A stretch of DNA of 12,403 nt from an uncultured Oscillospiraceae bacterium (lineage in GTDB: Bacteria; Bacillota; Clostridia; Oscillospirales; Oscillospiraceae). The position numbers were made by a program, and so were the translations under genes. The first letter of the stretch is position 1. Every line of letters begins with the position of its first letter. The notes below the pieces were generated by a model. It ran no database searches. It saw only the letters and a list, made by a program, of their open reading frames with translations, and was not told the DNA's origin. This document shows positions 1-5,612 of this stretch, one piece after another. The stretch is from positions 1-12,403 of the forward strand of contig CANQKJ010000031.1 in the NCBI GenBank assembly GCA_947624465.1, given 5' to 3'.

Positions 1-25
1 ATTCAAGCACAAATAAGAGGGTCGT

Positions 26-54
26 TTGAGTCCGCACAGTAAGAATTGTAAAAT
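26..54 (+). promoter_or_regulatory. Predicted sigma-A promoter of the transposase gene
   Basis: A -35 box TTGAGT (26-31) and a -10 box TAAAAT (49-54) are separated by 17 bp, matching the consensus at 4/6 and 5/6 positions. Transcription would start near 61 and give a leader of about 58 nt before the GTG start at 119. A 7-bp inverted repeat, AAAATAC (50-56) and GTATTTT (61-67), overlaps the -10 box and the start point. A frame running from position 1 to a TAA at 40-42 could be the tail of another gene, but is too short to call. Confidence 0.55.
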
Positions 55-83
55 ACTTCTGTATTTTTGTGTGGCGGCGCAGT

Positions 84-119
84 CACTGCCTCTCCCTTAA
101 TTTGGAAGGAGGCGCAGTG
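84..119 (+). promoter_or_regulatory. Hairpin that can sequester the transposase ribosome binding site
   Basis: CACTGC (84-89) is complementary to GCAGTG (114-119), whose last base is the first base of the GTG start codon. The strong Shine-Dalgarno sequence GGAAGGAGG (about 104-112) lies in the loop or on the 3' side of this stem. A competing pairing exists because the octamer GGCGCAGT occurs twice (76-83 and 111-118) and the first copy can pair with ACTGCC (85-90). The fold could limit transposase translation, but the 6-bp stem is modest and this is inference. Confidence 0.35.
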
Positions 120-1390
120 TGAAGCTTACTTACCCCATCTGCTGTGGCGTCGATGTTCACAAAACCTTTCTCGTCGCCACGGTCATCTCCAGTGATGGCA
201 TTATTCCTCACTACCATCAAAAACGGTTCTCTACCTTCTACAGCGGCCTTGTTGCTTTCAAGCAGTGGCTGCTCGACTACAACTGCAAAGATGTCTGCAT
301 GGAGAGCACCGGAAAGTATTGGGTCCCCGTTTGGAATGTCCTTGAGGGGGATTTCCACGTGTGCATTGCAAATCCAAAATGGGTTTCCGCTGTGAAGGGC
401 AACAAGGATGACAAGAAGGATTCCAGATGGATCGGTGACCTATTCCGCATGGGCCTTGTTCCGGGCAGTTACATTCCCGTCAAGGACATCCGTGTTCTTC
501 GTGAGTTTACCAGATACCGCAGCAAGCTCGTATCCATGCGTTCCAGTGAGAAGAACCGTTTTCAAAACGCTTTCACTGTGTGTAACCTGACGCTGGATGC
601 TGTTGTTTCGGATATGTTCGGCAAATCCGCCACTGCCATTGAGAATTATCTGCTGGAGGCAGATACCGTAGACTCGGAACAGTGTCTTTCTTTGCTGCGG
701 GGTTCTCTGAAGAAGAAAGCCTCAGATGTAGCTGAAGCCGTTCAGGGCTTCAATATGACCCCGGAGCAGAAGGAACGGGTGCGTATCGTACAGGGCCATT
801 TCGCGGACATTGACCATCGCATCCAGCAGATAGACCAAATCGTTGACCACCTCCTTGAGATGTATGAGGGGCAGATCTCCCTGCTCTGCACGATACCGGG
901 GATCGACCGCCGTATTGCCATTACGATCCTCTCGGAGATCGGTACAGATATGTCGCAATTCGGTTCCTCCAAGCGTTTGTGCAACTGGGCTGGACTGGCT
1001 CCGGCCAACAATCAGTCCGCCGGCAAGAAGAAGTCCGTCAGAGTCTCACGCGCCGGAGTTTACCTGAAGCCGGTTCTGGTGGAGGCCGCCCATGCCGCCG
1101 TCAAATCTACAGAGAAACAACCGTATTACCGCCTAAAGTACGAACGCCTTATGAAGCGCAGGGGCAAAAAACGTGCTGTTGTTGCCATAGCGAGGATGAT
1201 CCTGACTGCCATTTTCGCTATGCTTCAAACTGGCGAGGTATTCAATCCCTCTGACCTTAACAAATTTGACATGCCCGAAAACCTACGGCATAAACGACTC
1301 ATTCCCTCTGCGAAAGAGGCTGTCGCTCTCCTTGTTTCGCTTGGCCTTGTTCCGGATGGTTCCATCTCCTTGGAACCTTTATCCGCTTAA
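119..1390 (+). CDS. IS110-family transposase (DEDD/Ser recombinase)
   Basis: The 423-residue protein catalyses excision and insertion of its insertion sequence. The N-terminal RuvC-like DEDD domain shows D12 in GVDVHK, E62 in MESTGKYW and the D97/D98...D101 cluster in GNKDDKKDSRW. A helical region follows at about 120-250. The C-terminal Transposase_20 domain (about 255-345) contains the IPGIDRRIAITILSEIG stretch and NQSAGKKKS, where S300 is the likely catalytic serine. The length is normal and no frameshift is visible, so it is probably functional. The start is the GTG at 119, placed 6 nt after a strong GGAAGGAGG site. A promoter precedes it at 26-54. IS110 enzymes are known to use an RNA from the element's non-coding end. 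I cannot tell from the protein whether this belongs to the IS110 or IS1111 subgroup. Confidence 0.95.
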   Translation: MKLTYPICCGVDVHKTFLVATVISSDGIIPHYHQKRFSTFYSGLVAFKQWLLDYNCKDVCMESTGKYWVPVWNVLEGDFHVCIANPKWVSAVKGNKDDKKDSRWIGDLFRMGLVPGSYIPVKDIRVLREFTRYRSKLVSMRSSEKNRFQNAFTVCNLTLDAVVSDMFGKSATAIENYLLEADTVDSEQCLSLLRGSLKKKASDVAEAVQGFNMTPEQKERVRIVQGHFADIDHRIQQIDQIVDHLLEMYEGQISLLCTIPGIDRRIAITILSEIGTDMSQFGSSKRLCNWAGLAPANNQSAGKKKSVRVSRAGVYLKPVLVEAAHAAVKSTEKQPYYRLKYERLMKRRGKKRAVVAIARMILTAIFAMLQTGEVFNPSDLNKFDMPENLRHKRLIPSAKEAVALLVSLGLVPDGSISLEPLSA

Positions 1391-1510
1391 CTGTACCTGC
1401 TTCCTTGCCTCCCCGTCGGGGGCTTGCTTTGCTATGCCTTTTTCCTAGCCTGTTCTACGTTTTTCGCTTGTTATTTGTTTTCACAGTATCACCTCGGTGT
1501 AAAATATGCT

Positions 1511-1742
1511 TGCTGATATAGTGAAATGCCGGCTGATTACTCAGATGGCATTTCCTGATAGTTGTTAAATCTGAATCTGGTGTACTATTTCAAATCCGCT
1601 CTTACATCCGTAAATGACTGTGGTCAATAGGCTTGGCAACATCGGCATTACTAATGAGATAATAGAATGACCACATACTATATTCATCTCCATATAATCA
1701 GGCGAGGGCGTCCCCCAAAATGGAGGACACCCCCGCCTTTTT
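1511..1742 (+). ncRNA. Possible structured small RNA downstream of the transposase
   Basis: The gap from 1391 to 1839 has no convincing gene. Within it, a weak promoter-like pair TTGTTT (1475-1480) and TAAAAT (1500-1505), with a long 19-bp spacer, precedes about 230 nt ending in a strong terminator (1701-1742). Between them lies a hairpin with arms GAAATGCC (1523-1530) and GGCATTTC (1547-1554), a 2x2 internal loop, an inner CTGA/TCAG stem and a TTAC loop. A second 8-bp inverted repeat is TGTGGTCA (1619-1626) and TGACCACA (1668-1675). It could be the element's guide RNA if the right end lies beyond it, an unrelated small RNA, or a leftover 3' end of a disrupted transcript. Confidence 0.25.
1701..1742 (+). 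terminator. Strong rho-independent terminator
   Basis: The arms 1701-1713 (GGCGAGGGCGTCC) and 1724-1737 pair as GGCG/CGCC, GGG/CCC and GTCC/GGAC with two single-base mismatches, capped by an A-rich loop. A run of five T follows at 1738-1742. The orientation stops + strand transcripts. The - strand side is followed by TGATTATAT, so weaker termination of the sigma-like gene from the other side is possible. Confidence 0.8.
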
Positions 1743-1839
1743 ACAGCCTAATCATACCATGTAGGAATATGCCTTTTCAATCTATGTTTTGCGCCCAAAT
1801 TGTGCCCTTATACTGCCCATCATGTGTAAGTGATGCCCT

Positions 1840-2328
1840 TTAACTGTCCACCACCTCCGTAAAACCATACATCTCCGCAAGCTGCTCTACTGCACGACCT
1901 CTGATCTTATGTACCGTTCGCACAGCGACACTCAGTTCATACGCAACCTCTTCCGCCGAGCGGCCTTCAAAATAAATGAGTTGGATCACATCCCTCTCAC
2001 GGGAATTCAAGAGAGAGACATAGAATTTGAGCCTTTCCTGCGTCTGCACCAGCTTATCCAGCTTCACAGCGATCACATGGACGTTTTCAGCATTTGTGGA
2101 ATCCACCCTCTTTTGATACTCCAAGGCAATTCGGGCGGTCTTATCAACGTCAACTCCGCCGCTTTTACCCAGGTGTTCGCCATGGGCAAAGGTCATGGAT
2201 TCAATCATATCGTCCGATGTGACGCGCACTGGATGTTCTAGCTCGTAGCGAAGGAGCGCCATCTGACGCTCACGGTCATGATATGTTCTCAGCAACCTGA
2301 TAACATCAGTTTTCTTGTCCGTATTCAT
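1840..2328 (-). CDS. Sigma-70 region-4-like DNA-binding regulator
   Basis: This 162-residue protein looks like a small transcription regulator. Its C-terminal part (about 105-152) reads LNSRERDVIQLIYFEGRSAE, followed by a helix-turn-helix with SVAVRTVHKIRGRAVEQL, the pattern of sigma-70 region 4 and of ArpU/DUF1492-type regulators in phages and integrative elements. The N-terminal 100 residues are charged and helical, with no region-2 core, so it is probably not a complete sigma factor. The ATG at 2328 is chosen because AGAAGGGA lies about 5 nt upstream. It has the same orientation as the large operon but is separated by about 580 bp and two terminator-like hairpins, so it is likely transcribed on its own. 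A 9-bp inverted repeat sits directly upstream. Confidence 0.75.
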   Translation of the reverse strand: MNTDKKTDVIRLLRTYHDRERQMALLRYELEHPVRVTSDDMIESMTFAHGEHLGKSGGVDVDKTARIALEYQKRVDSTNAENVHVIAVKLDKLVQTQERLKFYVSLLNSRERDVIQLIYFEGRSAEEVAYELSVAVRTVHKIRGRAVEQLAEMYGFTEVVDS

Positions 2329-2341
2329 ATTATTCCCTTCT

Positions 2342-2371
2342 CATCAAGTTATTTTGTGTAAAAACTTGATG
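2342..2371 (-). promoter_or_regulatory. 9-bp inverted repeat upstream of the sigma-like gene
   Basis: CATCAAGTT (2342-2350) and AACTTGATG (2363-2371) form a perfect inverted repeat with a 12-nt AT-rich spacer. It ends just before the ribosome binding site of the 1840-2328 gene. It could be an operator, perhaps autoregulatory, or a leader hairpin. The sequence alone does not decide. Confidence 0.45.
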
Positions 2372-2401
2372 TGGAGGGGAGGGGCACGGGCGCGAGGCTG
2401 T

Positions 2402-2467
2402 ATATCCCTGTGGAATAAACAGCGGCCCGGACCGCGCAGAAGCGCATTCCGGGCCGCAAAGGGATAT
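2402..2467 (-). terminator. Large GC-rich hairpin, probable - strand terminator
   Basis: The core arms GCGGCCCGGA (2422-2431) and TCCGGGCCGC (2448-2457) pair perfectly over 10 bp. An inner GCGC/GCGC stem (2434-2437, 2442-2445) closes on AGAA. Outer arms ATATCCC (2402-2408) and GGGATAT (2461-2467) can extend the structure. On the - strand the core is followed by TGTTTATT, a fair U-rich tail. It would end or attenuate transcripts entering from the 2500-2730 region before the sigma-like gene. Confidence 0.55.
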
Positions 2468-2495
2468 TTACTATGGGAAAGAGGTGCCTTATAAT
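2467..2495 (+). promoter_or_regulatory. Predicted + strand promoter facing a gene-free stretch
   Basis: A perfect -10 box TATAAT (2490-2495) is preceded at 17 bp by TTTACT (2467-2472), a 4/6 match to the -35 consensus. Transcription would start near 2502 and run rightward into the terminator at 2778-2815, giving an RNA of about 310 nt. The only open frame of note in that direction starts at GTG 2484, upstream of the expected transcript start, so the product would more likely be non-coding or antisense to the tiny - strand frames. Confidence 0.45.
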
Positions 2496-2506
2496 GGCTC
2501 GGAATT

Positions 2507-2617
2507 CTATCTATTACTTTCTTTCTCTGTTTCTCCAGGCAGCAACCGCACCATGAGTAGACCGCCATCGAGCGCAAGCCTCCCCCGCAACAGGACAACG
2601 GGAGGGCAGACGATCAC
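2507..2617 (-). CDS. Tiny 36-codon open reading frame, unproven
   Basis: A GTG at 2617 opens a 36-residue frame (begins MIVCPPVVLLRG, ends LLPGETEKESNR). Its start overlaps the TGA of the preceding tiny frame as GTGA, the arrangement expected for translational coupling. There is no clear ribosome binding site of its own, and it lies between terminator-like hairpins. The opposite strand also reads open here (2484-2690), so composition does not settle the strand. No function is suggested. Confidence 0.25.
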   Translation of the reverse strand: MIVCPPVVLLRGRLALDGGLLMVRLLPGETEKESNR

Positions 2618-2727
2618 TCAGCCGGGTCGATTTCTAGTGCCACCTTCCCAACCTATGGAGCGACTGTACTATAGCACCGCAAACTGGTAAAAATTGTCGA
2701 AAGAAAGCGCAGGGTGTAAATAGCATC
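2614..2727 (-). pseudogene. Tiny reading frame interrupted by an amber codon
   Basis: From ATG 2727 the frame encodes 24 residues (begins MLFTPCAFFSTIF) and stops at TAG 2655-2653. The same frame then continues for 12 codons, ending KVALEIDPAE before TGA at 2616-2614. A single C-to-T change (CAG to TAG) would explain the interruption, which suggests a decayed small gene. No ribosome binding site is visible before the ATG. An extended -10 motif, TG-C-TATAGT, lies inside the frame on this strand at about 2668-2676. This may equally be random open sequence. Confidence 0.2.
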
Positions 2728-2734
2728 AAAAAAC

Positions 2735-2756
2735 TGTAATATTTTGTAATTACAGC
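2735..2756. repeat. 7-bp AT-rich inverted repeat, possible operator
   Basis: CTGTAAT (2735-2741) and ATTACAG (2750-2756) form a perfect inverted repeat with an 8-nt spacer. The size and symmetry fit a binding site for a dimeric regulator near a promoter, but no promoter box is clearly tied to it. Confidence 0.35.
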
Positions 2757-2777
2757 AAGAAGACTACCTTATTTTTG

Positions 2778-2815
2778 CGGTAAAAGCCGGGCCTGAAAAG
2801 GTCCGGCTTTTACCG
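2778..2815. terminator. Bidirectional terminator closing the large - strand operon
   Basis: Arms 2778-2793 (CGGTAAAAGCCGGGCC) and 2800-2815 pair over 16 bp with one G-T wobble around a TGAAAA loop. The AAAA and TTTT runs inside the arms provide a U-tract in both directions. It lies about 95 bp beyond the last gene of the 2910-12323 operon and also faces any + strand transcript from the promoter at 2467-2495. Confidence 0.75.
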
Positions 2816-2833
2816 TTTGAAAAAGTAGGAGGG

Positions 2834-2860
2834 ACCGCGATTTAACGCGGTTTCGTTAAA
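2834..2860. repeat. Two overlapping, mutually exclusive short hairpins
   Basis: ACCGCG (2834-2839) pairs with CGCGGT (2846-2851). TTTAACG (2841-2847) pairs with CGTTAAA (2854-2860). The two share bases, so only one can form at a time. They lie between the last operon gene and the terminator at 2778-2815. A weaker CCCCG/CGGGG stem (2869-2887) is adjacent. Confidence 0.4.
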
Positions 2861-2909
2861 TTATCTTTCCCCGCTCAAAAAACGGGGCAGGGCTTTTTTG
2901 CGGCCATCG

Positions 2910-3884
2910 TCACGCTGCCCGCTGGGCGCGGATGCTCCTGGACCGGGCCTGGAGCTCAGACGCCAGCAGTTTCAGCGTAGCGAATTCATCGTCCAGGCCG
3001 TCCAGTTCGCGACGCAGAATCTCCTCATAGTGCCGCTTCTTCTGCTCCAGCCCCTGGACCTTCAGCACCCAGCGCTCCATGATGGAAGGGCTCTGGCTGC
3101 CGGATTTGATGAAATAGTCGCACCGTTCCTGGCAGTCCGCTATCTCCTTTTTTACTGCGGTGTAGAACTCCTCGGTCATCTTGGAGCGTTGCTTCTCATC
3201 GTCGATGATGTAAAAACTGTTCACTGTCAGCGGCGTTTGATTGAGGTTGATCTCACTGAGCAGTTCGATAAACGCCTCGAACCGGCCCACCTGATCCATG
3301 TGCGTCCTGGGTACAAAGTACATATGGCCACAGATACTCAGCTTGGTGGCCTCCAGGCTGCGCAGGAAATTGGTGCAGATGGTCTCCACCTGCTTGCGGT
3401 TAGCGCACCGCTGATAGAGCTCGAACAGTTCCTCTGCCCGCTGGCAGCAACCCTGTACGTCGATGGCGTCGTCAGGCATCAGGTTGTCGCAACGGAAGGC
3501 GCCGTCTTCCTTGTCGTAGCTGATGTTTGCCAGCTTCTCATAGCGGTTGGTCTGCTGGTTCAGAGTCTCTTTTACCAGCTCCCGGGACAGGATCCTTCCC
3601 GTCCGCTTGTTGTCCCGGCAATAGGCCAGATAGATATTGGTCTCGCCGTGAGCCGTCACAGGGACGCGCTCTTTGATGTCGCCGGTCGCGCTGCGAAAGG
3701 CATCTGCCACAGACAGCCGGCCGCTGACAGTATAGGGCATCCCGTGTTTCTCACAGAGATCGGCCAGCTCCTCTTTGCCCACCAGGAGATTGCCCAAAGA
3801 GTAATATAGGAATTTCCCCAGCATATGCTCTGCACTGCCTTGGGATGTCCCGATGAAATCGCTCATGTTCAACATAGTTCCCAT
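2910..3884 (-). CDS. DUF6744-type protein of mobile elements, unknown function
   Basis: The 324-residue protein resembles, from memory, the DUF6744 family found in mobile elements of Firmicutes. Suggestive segments are GHMYFVPRTHMDQVGRFEAF, then NSFYIIDDEKQRSKMTEEFY and a C-terminal lysine/glutamate-rich region (about 240-324) that should form a coiled coil. There are no membrane segments, signal peptide or catalytic motif that I recognise. The frame stays open 92 codons further upstream, but that part lies inside the neighbouring gene and has no coding look. The ATG at 3884 follows GAGAGGAAG and is preferred. It is the last gene of the operon, 17 bp after its neighbour. Confidence 0.8.
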   Translation of the reverse strand: MGTMLNMSDFIGTSQGSAEHMLGKFLYYSLGNLLVGKEELADLCEKHGMPYTVSGRLSVADAFRSATGDIKERVPVTAHGETNIYLAYCRDNKRTGRILSRELVKETLNQQTNRYEKLANISYDKEDGAFRCDNLMPDDAIDVQGCCQRAEELFELYQRCANRKQVETICTNFLRSLEATKLSICGHMYFVPRTHMDQVGRFEAFIELLSEINLNQTPLTVNSFYIIDDEKQRSKMTEEFYTAVKKEIADCQERCDYFIKSGSQSPSIMERWVLKVQGLEQKKRHYEEILRRELDGLDDEFATLKLLASELQARSRSIRAQRAA

Positions 3885-3901
3885 CTTCTTCCTCTCTTTC
3901 T

Positions 3902-4519
3902 TTATGTATGGATGGAATACCGCGCTGTGTTCAAGTCCTCCCGGCCGTGCAGGATCACGCCTCCAGTGATTCCCCGCGCCTCGCCGCAGAACTCGGTAAA
4001 GCCGAAGCTGTACGGCTCCAAATCGTCGCAAAAGACGATTTGGTCGGCGCCGGGCCACTTGAAATTGTCCCGCAGGAATCGGACCAGCTTTCGGCGCACC
4101 GGCTTGACCGACAGGGCGGCATGAAGGTTGTTCCGAGATTTGAAAACAAATCTCGGCCATTGTGTTCTTTCCTCAGACAGCGCCCGCCACTCGGTAGGGG
4201 CGCCGGATTCATCGCACCGCGCCACAGCGTCCATCAGAGAGCCGTAGGGCAGGACAACGTGCTCATACCTGCCGTTCAGCCGGTCCCCATCCCGGCGCAG
4301 CCAGGAAAAATGGATGCTCAGGCGGTCGTTCCGCCTGTCCAGCCACATGGTGGCAAAGGAATTCACATTGGAGACCACCAGTTCTGGATTTGAGGCCAAC
4401 TGCCTCAGTTGAAGAATAGGCACATAGAACGAACCGGACGATCTCCACTGCTTTGAAAAGGTCTGAAACTCGACGCCTTTATCTGAGAGACATGCTTTTA
4501 CCATGATTCTGTCATCCAC
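3902..4519 (-). CDS. Conserved-looking protein of unknown function (205 aa)
   Basis: I do not recognise the family. The 205-residue protein is soluble and rich in arginine and aromatic residues. Its C-terminal half carries RRKLVRFLRDNFKWPGADQI and PYSFGFTEFCGEARGITGGV, which look like conserved motif blocks, and it ends with ARYSIHT. The start is the GTG at 4519, placed 6 nt after AAGGAGGAG; an in-frame ATG at 4504 has no such site. It follows the primase gene by 15 bp. Two perfect 10-bp inverted repeats lie within the coding sequence. A role in the element's DNA metabolism is suggested only by its neighbours. Confidence 0.8.
   Translation of the reverse strand: MDDRIMVKACLSDKGVEFQTFSKQWRSSGSFYVPILQLRQLASNPELVVSNVNSFATMWLDRRNDRLSIHFSWLRRDGDRLNGRYEHVVLPYGSLMDAVARCDESGAPTEWRALSEERTQWPRFVFKSRNNLHAALSVKPVRRKLVRFLRDNFKWPGADQIVFCDDLEPYSFGFTEFCGEARGITGGVILHGREDLNTARYSIHT
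4018..4043. repeat. Perfect 10-bp inverted repeat inside a gene
   Basis: CCAAATCGTC (4018-4027) and GACGATTTGG (4034-4043) are separated by the 6-nt loop GCAAAA. The repeat lies in the C-terminal coding part of the 3902-4519 gene and encodes QIVFCDDL on the - strand. As RNA it would form a stable hairpin with a U-rich loop. Confidence 0.7.
4133..4156. repeat. Second perfect 10-bp inverted repeat in the same gene
   Basis: CCGAGATTTG (4133-4142) and CAAATCTCGG (4147-4156) flank an AAAA tetraloop. It lies 90 bp from the repeat at 4018-4043 and also has a U-rich loop on the - strand transcript. It encodes RFVFKSR. Confidence 0.75.
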
Positions 4520-4534
4520 TTGCTCTCCTCCTTG

Positions 4535-5590
4535 TTACATAGAGCTCACCCGACTGAGGAAGTAGTCGTCCACTCCCTTGTAGGCCGGGTCCCATGTATA
4601 TTTTGAGTATTTTATGCCGGGTATCTTCGCAACCTCCCTGCGCATGGCCAGCACGGCGCTCCTTACCTGGGGATTGGTCATCTGATCCATGTCCATGGCC
4701 TCCACCACCTGGGTCACACCCAGGCCGGTCAGCGTCTCCCACAGCCCGTTCAGGGCGTTGACGCCGCCGATACAGACGAACAGCGCATCCTTTGCGAGAA
4801 AGCTTGCCACGTCGCCTTTCAACGGCCCCTCCGTGAGAAAGGCCCGCTTCTGTGTAACGTCGCCGGTGATGTGGACCCAGGAATAGCTCCGGGTGCCATT
4901 GGGTAGGTCCCGGCTGGACAGCCAGCGGTATTTCCGATTGGATCCACCGTCGTCCAGCCGTATCTTCAGCCCCTGAATCAACCCGTCCTTATTTCGGACA
5001 GGGATCAGGAAACCGTTTGGTCCGGACAGGGTCCAGTCGTCATACCAAGTGCGAAAGCCGGGCAGACCCAGCAGTTCATGGCCGAGAGAGCGCAGGAGGG
5101 AGGCTGCCAGCCTCCGCCCCCGCGCCGTTTCCGGCATGCTTTTATATTGGTTGCGGTCGATACGTGCATCCGACAGGCCCCGCTCATGGAGATTGTCCCG
5201 GTGCCTGTTCAGAAGGGTCAGGTGCTCCAGCAGATCGCAATAGGCGGCGTGCCGCTCCGCCAATGGAAGCGGCTGCCGTTCTGTGTTTTGGGGAACCGGC
5301 TGTTTCGGCAGAGGGATGACCTTACCGCCGTTCGTCAGTTCCCGGTACGCCTCTTTATTTGTCACTCCGTTGAGCCGGGCGTACAGCGTGACGCTGTTGC
5401 CGTGGACTCCACAGAGATTGCACCGATACTGATCAGTTGTGGTGTTGAGGCTCATATGGAATTTACCCCTGCCGTGGTCGCCGCAGAAGGGGCAGCTTGC
5501 CTCGACCTCGGTGCGCCGCAGCGTCCGATGGTCGAGGACAAGCCCGCACCGCCTGGCCGTCTCCACGATAGGTATTTTCTCAAAGACCAA
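4535..5590 (-). CDS. DnaG-like primase with CHC2 zinc finger and TOPRIM-like domain
   Basis: The 351-residue protein probably makes RNA primers for the element's replication. The N-terminus has a CHC2-type zinc-binding motif: C33-P-F-C36, a KFHMSL strand, then C57-N-L-C60 and GVHGNSVTLY. The middle contains FLIPVRNKDGLIQGLKIRLD, typical of primase cores. The TOPRIM-like part shows E254 in FLTEGPLKGD, the D300-x-D302 pair in EAMDMDQ and a late acidic pair at D341-D342. It is much shorter than chromosomal DnaG (about 600 aa) because it lacks the C-terminal helicase-interaction domain, as is common in phage and plasmid primases. The start is a TTG at 5590, 7 nt after GGAAGGGGG. It follows the ATPase gene by 22 bp. 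No helicase is visible in the window. Confidence 0.85.
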   Translation of the reverse strand: MVFEKIPIVETARRCGLVLDHRTLRRTEVEASCPFCGDHGRGKFHMSLNTTTDQYRCNLCGVHGNSVTLYARLNGVTNKEAYRELTNGGKVIPLPKQPVPQNTERQPLPLAERHAAYCDLLEHLTLLNRHRDNLHERGLSDARIDRNQYKSMPETARGRRLAASLLRSLGHELLGLPGFRTWYDDWTLSGPNGFLIPVRNKDGLIQGLKIRLDDGGSNRKYRWLSSRDLPNGTRSYSWVHITGDVTQKRAFLTEGPLKGDVASFLAKDALFVCIGGVNALNGLWETLTGLGVTQVVEAMDMDQMTNPQVRSAVLAMRREVAKIPGIKYSKYTWDPAYKGVDDYFLSRVSSM

Positions 5591-5612
5591 GGGTGCGCCC
5601 CCTTCCGTTTTC

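Larger units (their letters stand above)
47..1506 (+). mobile_element. IS110-family insertion sequence, edges uncertain
   Basis: The transposase gene at 119-1390 identifies an IS110-family element. This family usually lacks terminal inverted repeats and long target duplications, so the edges cannot be read directly. I set provisional limits at a 9-bp direct repeat TGTAAAATA found at 47-55 and 1498-1506. The enclosed length, about 1.45 kb, fits the family's usual size. The left edge may lie outside the window and the right edge could be anywhere from about 1400 to 1700. No inverted repeats joining the two ends were found. Confidence 0.4.

Noticed and set aside
1..42. Possible 3' end of a + strand gene (13 codons to TAA)
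   Set aside because: It is too short to judge, and it overlaps the predicted transposase promoter.
1568..1687. 39-codon hydrophobic frame on the - strand (begins MNIVCGHSII)
   Set aside because: It has a GGAG close to the ATG, but lies in AT-rich sequence occupied by inverted repeats, and there is no further evidence for expression.
2344..2598. 84-codon frame on the - strand (begins MSCCGGG)
   Set aside because: It runs through the large terminator-like hairpin (2402-2467) and the leader repeat of the sigma-like gene, which is incompatible with a normal gene.
2484..2690. 68-codon frame on the + strand (ends RLYYSTANW)
   Set aside because: It starts upstream of the predicted + strand transcript start and has no spaced ribosome binding site. 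I have an uncertain memory of similar translations being annotated as hypothetical proteins, but cannot support it here.
2898..3809. Open frame of 303 codons on the + strand
   Set aside because: It mirrors the DUF6744-type gene. Its composition is rich in leucine, valine and glutamine, as expected for an antisense shadow, and no domain is seen.
3885..4160. 92-codon upstream extension of the DUF6744-type gene
   Set aside because: It lies within the neighbouring 205-aa gene in another frame, is arginine-rich and unstructured, and a better start with a ribosome binding site exists at 3884.
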